5,323 nt of DNA from Candidatus Poseidoniales archaeon (lineage in GTDB: Archaea; Thermoplasmatota; Poseidoniia; Poseidoniales; Poseidoniaceae), in NCBI GenBank assembly GCA_009887135.1, contig QXYA01000082.1:1-5323 (forward strand), read 5' to 3'. Both the position numbers and the translations under genes were made by a program. The notes under the pieces were generated by a model. The model had not been told where the DNA came from, did no database searches, and worked only from the letters and a program-made list of their open reading frames with translations. This document shows, piece after piece, positions 1 through 5,323 of the stretch; position 1 is the first letter of the stretch; the number at the start of each line of letters is the position of its first letter.

Positions 1-471
1 GGACTACACGACCTTGTCAGTGGACCAAGCAGAGTGGGGATCTCCACTACCGGAACCATTGTATCTGTGCGTGAGGATTCTGGAACCATTATGCGATGCC
101 CAGAATGTCGAAGAGTTCTACGTGAAGGACAATGCAGTGAACACGGAACTGTTGAAGGAAACGAGGATGTGAGACTCCGCCTTGTTCTCGATGACCAAGG
201 GGCTACTTGTGCCCTATTGGTATCGAAAGAAGCTGCTCTTTCCCTCCTTGAGACAGACCACGCTGCAATGGTGGATGAAATTTCAGCAAATGGATCGATG
301 ATGTATGTTCAATCGATTAGAAACCGCTTACTTGGTTGCCGATTAGAGGCCACAGGAAGAGTGATCAATGACGGCCAAGGGTCGATGATTTTGTGTAATG
401 ATGCCACTATTCTCAAACCTGAATCTGCGCTTCGGGCAACCGAACTTCGAGCTCAATGGGGGATGGAATGA
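1..471 (+). CDS. Replication protein A (RPA), C-terminal part, 5'-truncated by window edge
   Basis: C-terminal 156 residues of an archaeal RPA, the single-stranded-DNA-binding protein used in replication, repair and recombination. The reading frame is open from base 1. A GTG at 34 could start it, but the residues before that codon (GLHDLVSGPSRV) continue the family pattern, so the gene is cut by the window edge. The main evidence is the zinc motif CPEC-X8-CSEH (CX2CX8CX2H; visible residues 33-48, bases 97-144), set inside an OB-fold. It is preceded by the strand GTIVSVREDSGTIMR and followed by 'EDVRLRLVLDD', both as remembered from euryarchaeal RPA large subunits. The upstream DNA-binding OB-folds usual in the family would lie outside the window. 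The TGA stop overlaps the ATG of the next gene (ATGA, 468-471), which suggests translational coupling with its partner. Family assignment is firm; full length and domain number cannot be seen. Confidence 0.88.
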   Translation, partial: GLHDLVSGPSRVGISTTGTIVSVREDSGTIMRCPECRRVLREGQCSEHGTVEGNEDVRLRLVLDDQGATCALLVSKEAALSLLETDHAAMVDEISANGSMMYVQSIRNRLLGCRLEATGRVINDGQGSMILCNDATILKPESALRATELRAQWGME

Positions 472-1391
472 TGATGGGGACACAACAAATTAGACGCCAA
501 CCAGCATGGTTCATGCTCGCTTCTGAGTTTGGAGAATCAACTCTTAACGAAAAAGGGACTGGGGAATTTGATCCAACCTTCGTCATAACAAAACTCGGAG
601 CAAAGGTCAACCGTCTTATTGTTTCAGGCTTAGTCGAACGTCTGGAATTGAGGGAAACAAGTAACGGATCCCAAATGTACAATGGACAAATCCGAGACCC
701 ATCAGGCCTCCACTATTTCTCTGTGGGCGAATATCAAACTGAATCAATGAGAGAGTTCGTGATACATCTGTTAGAGAAGATCGATGCAGGGGAACCCGTT
801 CTACTCACAATGACTGCAAAAGCACGATGGTACCAAACTGATGAAGGAGCGGTATACACATCACTCCGCCCAGAAGAAGCTTGTATAATCGACAGAGAAC
901 GATACGCCTCATGGCTTGTTAGCGCCTCTGCTGCGACACTTAATCGCCTTAGTCAGCATAAACTCACATTGAATTGTGAGCCAACTACTGAAGGAATGAA
1001 AGAAGCAGGTGTCGATAAAGACATGATACCGGGTCTGCTGGCTGCTCAAGGCCATTATGGGCAGATTGATACTGAAACATATCGATTAAACGTCATGCAG
1101 GCGTTGGATATTGCTGAAGGAAAACTTGAGGCCGCAACAGCACCTCCACCTAAACTCAATCTTGCAGATGAAGAAGTGATTACATCAGAAGCTGACGACG
1201 ATATGAGATCAGTTGTCCTCGAATGCATTCAAGCAATGGATAATGGAGAAGGAGTCGACTTTGAATCTCTAGTTCGAAATCTAGCAGCACGTGGCTTCCC
1301 ACGAGATAAAAGCGAATCTGAACTAGATGCCATGAGTGACGAGGGTATCTTGCATGAGCCAAGATTTGGTTGGTTCAAGATAGTTTCTTGA
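468..1391 (+). CDS. RPA-associated protein (COG3390-like), OB-fold plus C-terminal winged helix
   Basis: Likely partner of RPA (RPAP/Rpa-associated family), expected to bind RPA and assist single-stranded-DNA handling in DNA repair. Numbering from the earliest ATG (456): residues 15-60 hold 'PAWFMLASEFGEST...GAKVNRLIVSGLVERLE', residues about 50-145 look like an OB-fold (GQIRDPSGLHYFSVGEYQ, then ARWYQTDEGAVYTSLRPEE), and the RPEE near 138-141 matches the family as I remember it. An acidic, proline-containing linker at about 225-247 leads to residues 248-311, which read as a winged helix ending 'DEGILHEPRFGWFKIVS', the wing style seen in archaeal MCM and RPA C-termini. Start choice: in-frame ATGs lie at 456, 468, 471 and 474. 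I prefer 468 because it gives the common ATGA overlap with the upstream stop and has a purine-rich GGGGGA 4 nt before it; 456 would overlap RPA by 16 nt. Gene order and overlap support joint expression with RPA. Confidence 0.83.
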   Translation: MMMGTQQIRRQPAWFMLASEFGESTLNEKGTGEFDPTFVITKLGAKVNRLIVSGLVERLELRETSNGSQMYNGQIRDPSGLHYFSVGEYQTESMREFVIHLLEKIDAGEPVLLTMTAKARWYQTDEGAVYTSLRPEEACIIDRERYASWLVSASAATLNRLSQHKLTLNCEPTTEGMKEAGVDKDMIPGLLAAQGHYGQIDTETYRLNVMQALDIAEGKLEAATAPPPKLNLADEEVITSEADDDMRSVVLECIQAMDNGEGVDFESLVRNLAARGFPRDKSESELDAMSDEGILHEPRFGWFKIVS

Positions 1392-1449
1392 AGGAATTGC
1401 TCCAACACATTCAAATCTTGCCTTCACCCTCATACCAATTGGGGTCATT
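1392..1449. other. Intergenic spacer between the RPA pair and the secretion genes
   Basis: This is the largest gap in the window (58 bp) and the natural place for a promoter of the downstream unit. I see no convincing TATA box (only weak AT runs such as TTCAAATCTT at about 1410-1419) and no oligo-T terminator. Just before the next ATG there is GGGGTCATT (1441-1449), a poor Shine-Dalgarno match. Either transcription reads through from the RPA pair or a weak promoter lies here. Confidence 0.4.
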
Positions 1450-1803
1450 ATGGCAGGCATGGATTTTTTCATTCGACCGGCAACCGGGACAGGCGCATCA
1501 GATTGGGTTCGGATACCGAACGCAGACATTGATGTTCGATTAACACGAAGGATGACTCGTACAATTATTCGCGGTGGAGAAGGCGATAATCTTCACGATG
1601 AAGGCTCGGAGTCTACAGTCTACAATGTTCGAGGGATTTTATCCCTTGACGATTACAAGCGTATTCTCGAGATGTTCAGATCTGGACAACCATTTATTCA
1701 CGACCCGTTTGAAGAAAGAGATGTTAAAGTCATTTTTTCTGCTCTTGAGTACGAGGGTTCCACTGAGAAGTTCCATTTCGAACTCATAGAAGACGTCATT
1801 TGA
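1450..1803 (+). CDS. Small beta-rich protein of unknown function, first gene of the secretion cluster
   Basis: A 117-residue soluble protein that I do not recognise with confidence. It has no signal peptide, membrane segment, cysteine or catalytic-looking motif. Predicted by eye: an N-terminal beta region (residues 18-42, DWVRIPNADIDVR...RTIIRGG), a polar loop rich in G/D/E (42-55), a strand (TVYNVRGIL, 56-64), a helix (SLDDYKRILEMFRSG, 65-79), then strands including DVKVIFSALEYE (91-102) and KFHFELIEDVI (107-117). The strand, 'helix ending in a short-loop SGQPF', strand, strand pattern loosely recalls small phage-tail or baseplate-type proteins, but that is an impression only. It ends 10 nt before the first platform gene, so it is probably co-translated with the secretion genes and may be an accessory or regulatory component. 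ATG 1450 is the longest start; ATG 1459 (residue 4) is an alternative, and neither has a strong Shine-Dalgarno. Confidence 0.75.
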   Translation: MAGMDFFIRPATGTGASDWVRIPNADIDVRLTRRMTRTIIRGGEGDNLHDEGSESTVYNVRGILSLDDYKRILEMFRSGQPFIHDPFEERDVKVIFSALEYEGSTEKFHFELIEDVI

Positions 1804-1810
1804 AGGTGGA
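1803..1810 (+). promoter_or_regulatory. Shine-Dalgarno site for the first platform gene
   Basis: AAGGTGGA lies immediately after the upstream stop codon and 3 nt before ATG 1814. It contains AGGTG, a good match to the archaeal 16S 3' end (anti-SD CACCTCC), and it fixes the start at 1814. Confidence 0.6.
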
Positions 1811-1813
1811 AGC

Positions 1814-2389
1814 ATGCGTAAACTGGACGAAAAGAGAGAAGTTCTCTATGTCATTCGTGCAATGGATGTCCTCATGTCATCAGGAATTGGTCTAGAAGCA
1901 ACAATTCACAGTATTTCTCAAGGTGGATATGGAATCATCTCAGAGGACTTCAAAGAGATGATGGACAAGGTTAGAAGTGGTGGGCGAACACTCGAAAAAG
2001 AGCTCAAAAGTATGATGAACAAATCAGAGACAGAAGGATATCGTCGTTTGCTCAACATTATGCACATGAATATCACTCAAAATACTGACATTATTGATAC
2101 CTTGAAAAAACAAGGAAGTCGAATGGAAGAAGAGCGTACTGAAGATGTCAAAAAATACATTGAAAACTTAAGTGGCGTTCCAGAATCACTCCTTTCTATA
2201 GGAATGATTGGCCCGATCATCTTAGCAGTTTTCGGACTCTTCCCCCAACTTGTAGGTGACATGGGGAGTTTCTTTGGCATGCCTGAGCAATCAACAATCA
2301 ATATGATAGTTAATGCTGGACTCATGCTTACACTTCTAGCAATGGTCATGATCGGTCTGAAAACCCATACAAAGGACCCAGGTTTGTGA
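1814..2389 (+). CDS. GspF/T2SSF-domain membrane platform protein, first half (TadC/TadB- or FlaJ-N-like)
   Basis: Inner-membrane platform subunit of a type IV filament or secretion system. It would sit in the cytoplasmic membrane, touch the ATPase and move pilin subunits into the filament. The 191 residues form one T2SSF module: a soluble helical domain (about 1-120) with the family pattern 'MDVLMSSGIGLEATI...FKEMMDKVRSGGRTLEKELKSMM', where the 'SG-G-L' turn near residues 22-27 and the 'GG-TL' near 56-60 are characteristic, followed by two membrane helices (about 122-147, VPESLLSIGMIGPIILAVFG; and 162-182). There is no N-terminal membrane anchor. This is much shorter than double-domain archaeal FlaJ-type proteins (roughly 500 residues or more) and shorter than a typical bacterial TadB/TadC, so it is about one minimal module. 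Its partner follows after 4 nt. TadB and TadC cannot be told apart by reading alone, so no symbol is given. Confidence 0.82.
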   Translation: MRKLDEKREVLYVIRAMDVLMSSGIGLEATIHSISQGGYGIISEDFKEMMDKVRSGGRTLEKELKSMMNKSETEGYRRLLNIMHMNITQNTDIIDTLKKQGSRMEEERTEDVKKYIENLSGVPESLLSIGMIGPIILAVFGLFPQLVGDMGSFFGMPEQSTINMIVNAGLMLTLLAMVMIGLKTHTKDPGL

Positions 2390-2393
2390 TACG

Positions 2394-3125
2394 ATGCTCT
2401 TTCGCTTACTGGAATCGTTCAATAATCAACCGATGATGCTGTTCCTAGGGGTTGTCGGCTTCGCTATGCTCGGAGGAGGAATTCCTCCAATTCGAGAACG
2501 AATTCGTAGAAGAAAAATAGAGAATGCCTTGCCAAGTTTCCTCGAAGCCTTGTCCGATACAGTTGGAGCAGGCCTCGGTATACAAGAAGCAATGCAACAG
2601 CAAGCAAAAACTGCACCGGCTCCACTTGGCCCATTGCTTCAAGAAACATTGGCAGAAAGTCACGTAAATTCCTTTGATGCTGCTCTCTCTAGTTTTGCAA
2701 CGAAAACCAGATCATCTCAGGTTCAACGAGTTATGCATCTACTTGAAACTGCTATTGATCAAGGTGCTCCACTTCAAGAAATTTTGATGAATTTATCAAT
2801 GGATTACGAAAGGCTCAACGATTTGATGAACAAAAGGGAAACTGAACTTCAAGGAAGTGGCATCCTTATTATTCTCTTCATTTGTATCGGACTTCCTGGT
2901 CTTATTGGATTTCTTGTCGGATTGTTTACTCCTGGTTCGAAGGGGTTCCAAATTGATGGTTTCCTCTCCACATTCAGCCTCTTCTTCGCTGTAGCAAGCG
3001 CAATAGGAGTTACTGTATCTGGGCGAATGCTCGGTAGGATGAGAGATATAATGTGGTTTGTACCACTTTGGATGACGATGTCCATGTTCTTCTTTTTAGG
3101 AGCAACAAAAATGATCGGTGGATGA
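2394..3125 (+). CDS. GspF/T2SSF-domain membrane platform protein, second half (TadB/TadC- or FlaJ-C-like)
   Basis: Second platform subunit, expected to pair with the preceding one to form the membrane base of the filament machine. Layout of its 243 residues: an N-terminal membrane helix (about 13-30, MMLFLGVVGFAMLGGGI) followed by an arginine-rich stop-transfer stretch (RERIRRRK, 34-41); a cytoplasmic helical T2SSF domain (about 45-150) with 'LPSFLEALSDTVGAGLGIQEAM' and 'AIDQGAPLQEILMNLSMDYERL', where 'GAGLGIQEA' aligns with 'SSGIGLEAT' of the neighbour; then three membrane helices (about 154-178, 189-209, 219-239). The start is ATG 2394, 4 nt after the previous stop; the frame has a stop at 2358-2360, so no longer start with ATG exists. 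Only a weak Shine-Dalgarno-like GTGAT (2386-2390) precedes it, so translation probably depends on coupling. It belongs to the T2SSF family; whether it is TadB or TadC is undecided. Confidence 0.83.
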   Translation: MLFRLLESFNNQPMMLFLGVVGFAMLGGGIPPIRERIRRRKIENALPSFLEALSDTVGAGLGIQEAMQQQAKTAPAPLGPLLQETLAESHVNSFDAALSSFATKTRSSQVQRVMHLLETAIDQGAPLQEILMNLSMDYERLNDLMNKRETELQGSGILIILFICIGLPGLIGFLVGLFTPGSKGFQIDGFLSTFSLFFAVASAIGVTVSGRMLGRMRDIMWFVPLWMTMSMFFFLGATKMIGG

Positions 3126-3130
3126 GGTGA
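3124..3130 (+). promoter_or_regulatory. Strong Shine-Dalgarno site for the ATPase gene
   Basis: GAGGTGA, overlapping the TGA stop of the previous gene and 4 nt before ATG 3135, is a 7-base match to the archaeal ribosome-binding consensus (GGAGGTGA). It is the best site in the window and sets the start of the ATPase. It may give this gene more translation than the platform genes. Confidence 0.7.
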
Positions 3131-3134
3131 ATTT

Positions 3135-4379
3135 ATGTCAGACCAAATTTTAGAACAATACGGAAATGTAACAATCTATACAGAAGCAAACCATCCATCA
3201 CCGATTTACCATGTCGAAGGATCGGTTGCACCAAACCCCCATGGTGATCTGGCAGTTCTTTTCGAAGATGATAATCTCGAAGAAGTGATGTATAACGGCG
3301 GAACACAATGTGTAAAAGTTGCTCATCGAGAACATGGTATGTGCCGCACAAATGTATGGATCAATGATGAAGCTGGAATGCAAATCGCAAAGAACATTGC
3401 TGGTTTCACAAATGTTCCACTTGGAGATGGACCTGGAATGGTACCCATCTTTGACGGTCGCCTTCCAGATGGATCCCGTGTTAACGGAACGATTCCACCA
3501 GTTTCACCAGATGGGCCAACTCTTACTATTCGTAAATTCAAGGAAGATCCACTCACAATGATTGACCTTGTTAAATTCGGGACTGTCAATTCAAGACTTG
3601 CTGCTATGATGTGGGTTTGGATTGAAGGTCTCGACAGTCGTCCTGCAAACTTCGTTATTGCAGGAGGTACTGGTTCAGGTAAAACCACGACTTTGAATTG
3701 CCTTGGAATGTACATCCCGTGGGACCGCCGACTCCTTACTGTCGAAGATACTGCTGAATTACAAGTGTACCACGACCACTGGCTCCGTATGGAAACCCGA
3801 AGAGAACGTCCTGATGGAACACCTGAAGTTGACATGAATGACTGTTTGAAATCGAGCCTACGTATGAGACCTGACAGAATTATTGTTGGGGAAGTCCGTG
3901 GACCTGAATGTGCAACGCTCCTGACTGCAATGAATACTGGTCACGATGGTTCCTTCGGAAGCCTTCACGCAAATACTGCTCAAGAAACTGTAACCAGAAT
4001 GATCAATCCGCCAATGAATGTACCTCCTATTATGCTTACAGGTCTCGACTTGATCATCATCCAAGCACGACTCCATGTTAATGGAAAAACTGCACGTAAG
4101 ATTACAGAAGTTGCTGAAATCGCGGGTATGGAAGGTTCAAAGCCTCGTCTCAATACAATCTGGAAGTATAATGCTCATACAGATCAAATCGAAGAAACAG
4201 GAATTCCTTCCAACCTCAGAGAAGTCATTTGTAGAGCAGCAGGTGTTACTCCCGATGTTTTCGAGAAGCACGTGAATCAACGACAGCAAATCATTGAAGA
4301 TTTAGTTGCTCGTGGAATCTCGGATATTCAATCTGTTACAACTGTTGTTCAGAACTTCTATGCTCAGAACAATCATTGA
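3135..4379 (+). CDS. Type II/IV secretion ATPase, TadA/CpaF-like (VirB11 superfamily), motor of a type IV filament
   Basis: Hexameric cytoplasmic ATPase that powers filament assembly or secretion through the two T2SSF proteins encoded just upstream. All core motifs are present. The N-terminal domain ends in 'FDGRLPDGSRVNGTIPPVSPDGPTLTIRKF' (split here: DGRLPDGSRVNGTIPP at 107-122, GPTLTIRKF at 127-135). Walker A is GGTGSGKTTT (177-186, Lys183). The Asp box is RLLTVEDTAELQ (199-210, Glu204). Walker B is RPDRIIVGEVRG (245-256, Glu253). The His box is AMNTGHDGSFGSLHAN (265-280, His270 and His278). The N-terminal and His-box forms are closest in my memory to bacterial CpaF/TadA. The NPPMNVPPIMLTGLDL stretch (291-306) and the C-terminal tail (about 340-414, with the 'TD.IEETG.. 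...VNQRQQIIEDLVARGI.D...V..VV..FY' pattern) resemble archaeal FlaI/pilus ATPases. Length (414) is slightly short for CpaF. A strong Shine-Dalgarno fixes the start. No key residue is missing, so it should be active. Which filament it serves cannot be told here. Confidence 0.92.
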   Translation: MSDQILEQYGNVTIYTEANHPSPIYHVEGSVAPNPHGDLAVLFEDDNLEEVMYNGGTQCVKVAHREHGMCRTNVWINDEAGMQIAKNIAGFTNVPLGDGPGMVPIFDGRLPDGSRVNGTIPPVSPDGPTLTIRKFKEDPLTMIDLVKFGTVNSRLAAMMWVWIEGLDSRPANFVIAGGTGSGKTTTLNCLGMYIPWDRRLLTVEDTAELQVYHDHWLRMETRRERPDGTPEVDMNDCLKSSLRMRPDRIIVGEVRGPECATLLTAMNTGHDGSFGSLHANTAQETVTRMINPPMNVPPIMLTGLDLIIIQARLHVNGKTARKITEVAEIAGMEGSKPRLNTIWKYNAHTDQIEETGIPSNLREVICRAAGVTPDVFEKHVNQRQQIIEDLVARGISDIQSVTTVVQNFYAQNNH

Positions 4380-4387
4380 TTGTCTTG
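4365..4387. repeat. Palindrome spanning the two convergent stop codons
   Basis: ACAATCA-T-TGATTGT (4369-4383) is a perfect inverted repeat centred on base 4376, extended with two mismatches to 4365-4387. It contains both TGA stop codons, symmetrically placed: + strand 4377-4379 and - strand 4375-4373. It could fold as a 6-bp hairpin with a 3-nt loop on either RNA. No oligo-T run follows on either strand, so it does not look like a standard archaeal terminator. Part of the symmetry is forced by the overlapping TGA codons themselves. Confidence 0.5.
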
Positions 4388-5323
4388 AAGCCTAAGTCGC
4401 GCTAGCAAAGCATCGACTCTGTCAATCTTTCCACGCACATGACCGACACGGTCTGAAGCATCTGCAACAGAATCTGCGAGTTCCAGTTCTGGCTCTTCTT
4501 CCTCAACCTGTTTTGGTTTGAATGTGGCTGCTAGGGCTCTCAATTCAGCAACAATCGCATCGACCTGATTGTCACTTACAAGGATCCCAGGTGCTAACCT
4601 CGGGATTTGGTTAGGCGTGAGATATCCTAATTCAGTTCCGATAATTCCTGCACATGCAAGGACTCGAGGGCGTAACTCGCTGGTATTAACGAGATATCCC
4701 TTTGACTCCAAGAAACGAATAATCAAACTCTGTTGTCCTTCAGAAAAGTCACCTTCGCTTGATTCAAGTACAGTCTCAACAAGGGACTCAAAGGATCCGA
4801 GATTTCTTTCAAGTCGCTCGATTGTTCGACGACTTTCGTCTGGGAGATGAATTGCTCCATGATAGAGAATTCTCAACAAGCGGTTCTTTCGAGCTGCAAC
4901 AGGATCCTGTAATTCTTCGGCCTCACTGATTTCAAGATGTAAATCAAACAAAGCATGAAGTCGACCAGATACTGCTGGACTTCTCAAATCCAAACCTTTG
5001 GAACGGGCTTCTTCTTCAAATTCCATTCGTGCCTGAACTAAATTCCCTTTCTGCCCAGCTACAATTTCTGGGATGCGTTCTCTCAAATGAGGGCGTATTT
5101 GTTCAAACATTCGAATTGCTTCACGTTCTGACCAAGAACCTGGCTTGGTTGAAAGTGCATTTTGCTCTTGTTCAGAACGATATGCTACTTCCATGATTAT
5201 GGTCCGGATTGCATCTTGAACACGTTGCATCTCAACAGAGAACCCATGTGTTGCAAGACCTGAAATGAAGGCACTCATATCTTCCATGTCAGTGGTGCTG
5301 CCAACAAGGAGATAATCGCGTGC
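4373..5323 (-). CDS. Helical acidic protein of unknown function, probably 5'-truncated by window edge
   Basis: I do not recognise this protein. The first ATG is at 5287, giving 304 residues. The frame stays open to the window edge (12 more codons, reading ARDYLLVGSTTD) and no Shine-Dalgarno precedes that ATG, so the real start is probably outside. It has no signal peptide, membrane segment, zinc motif or P-loop. By eye it is almost wholly alpha-helical and rich in E, R and L. From the 5287 ATG: residues 52-135 are helices with many charged residues, 180-200 (GDFSEGQQSLIIRFLESKGYLV) look like a small helical DNA- or protein-binding unit, and 259-268 form an acidic linker (VEEEEPELEL). Residues 279-300 (DRVGHVRGKIDRVDALLARLRL) have heptad spacing that suggests a C-terminal coiled coil, hence self-association or binding to a partner. 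It is convergent with the ATPase gene, overlapping it by 7 bp, so it is not part of the same operon. A link to the filament system would be guesswork. Confidence 0.7.
   Translation of the reverse strand, partial: ARDYLLVGSTTDMEDMSAFISGLATHGFSVEMQRVQDAIRTIIMEVAYRSEQEQNALSTKPGSWSEREAIRMFEQIRPHLRERIPEIVAGQKGNLVQARMEFEEEARSKGLDLRSPAVSGRLHALFDLHLEISEAEELQDPVAARKNRLLRILYHGAIHLPDESRRTIERLERNLGSFESLVETVLESSEGDFSEGQQSLIIRFLESKGYLVNTSELRPRVLACAGIIGTELGYLTPNQIPRLAPGILVSDNQVDAIVAELRALAATFKPKQVEEEEPELELADSVADASDRVGHVRGKIDRVDALLARLRLQDNQ

Noticed and set aside
52..90. Short direct repeat GGAACCATT (52-60 and 82-90)
   Set aside because: Two 9-base copies inside coding sequence; likely chance, with no structural or mobile-element context.
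1405..1425. Possible TATA box in the spacer before the 117-aa gene
   Set aside because: TTCAAATCTT is a poor match to the archaeal TATA consensus and no purine-rich BRE precedes it.
2077..2349. Minus-strand open frame within the first platform gene
   Set aside because: Antisense to a clear T2SSF coding region; no ribosome site or recognisable protein pattern.
2381..2400. Possible frameshift splitting one FlaJ-like gene into two
   Set aside because: Both products are complete single modules, the second has its own ATG and N-terminal membrane helix, and the break falls at a domain boundary; kept only as the refuting condition in the findings.
3323..3835. A 170-aa open frame on the minus strand inside the ATPase gene
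   Set aside because: It lies wholly antisense to a gene with every family motif intact; its composition (rich in S, R, P) is that of an antisense shadow.
1..5323. Search for tRNA, rRNA, CRISPR array, insertion sequence or attachment site
   Set aside because: No cloverleaf, regularly spaced repeat, transposase or flanking terminal repeats were seen; nearly every base is coding.

Overview
The window is most likely archaeal. Its first two genes are the C-terminal end of a single-stranded-DNA-binding replication protein A (RPA), carrying the archaeal-type CX2CX8CX2H zinc motif inside an OB-fold, and an overlapping gene for the RPA-associated protein (COG3390-like) that accompanies RPA in many euryarchaea. 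Moderate GC content, AGGTGA-type Shine-Dalgarno sites and very tight gene packing fit a free-living euryarchaeon. A marine Thermoplasmatota/Poseidoniales-like (MGII) organism is my best guess, but that is inference from gene content and not a measured placement.

Layout. Bases 1-1391 (+): the RPA/RPAP pair, joined by an ATGA stop/start overlap. Bases 1392-1449: a short spacer with no clear promoter. Bases 1450-4379 (+): a compact four-gene run. It encodes a 117-aa beta-rich protein of unknown function, two separate GspF/T2SSF-type inner-membrane platform proteins (191 and 243 aa), and a 414-aa TadA/CpaF-like secretion ATPase with intact Walker A, Asp box, Walker B and His box. The gaps are 10, 4 and 9 nt, so co-expression is likely. 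Bases 4373-5323 (-): a convergent gene for a helical, acidic protein of unknown function, open to the window edge and overlapping the ATPase gene by 7 bp. Both stop codons sit inside a small perfect palindrome.

How it works together. The two platform proteins and the ATPase form the motor core of a type IV filament system (pilus, Tad-like pilus or archaellum-like). The ATPase would drive assembly of pilin subunits through the platform at the cytoplasmic membrane. No pilin, prepilin peptidase or archaellum-specific gene (FlaF/G/H type) is visible, so the filament's identity is open. The most interesting points are the platform encoded as two single-domain proteins (as in bacterial TadB/TadC) in an apparently archaeal genome, an ATPase that mixes CpaF-like and FlaI-like sequence features, and a small unknown protein as first gene of this unit whose pattern vaguely recalls phage-tail/baseplate proteins.
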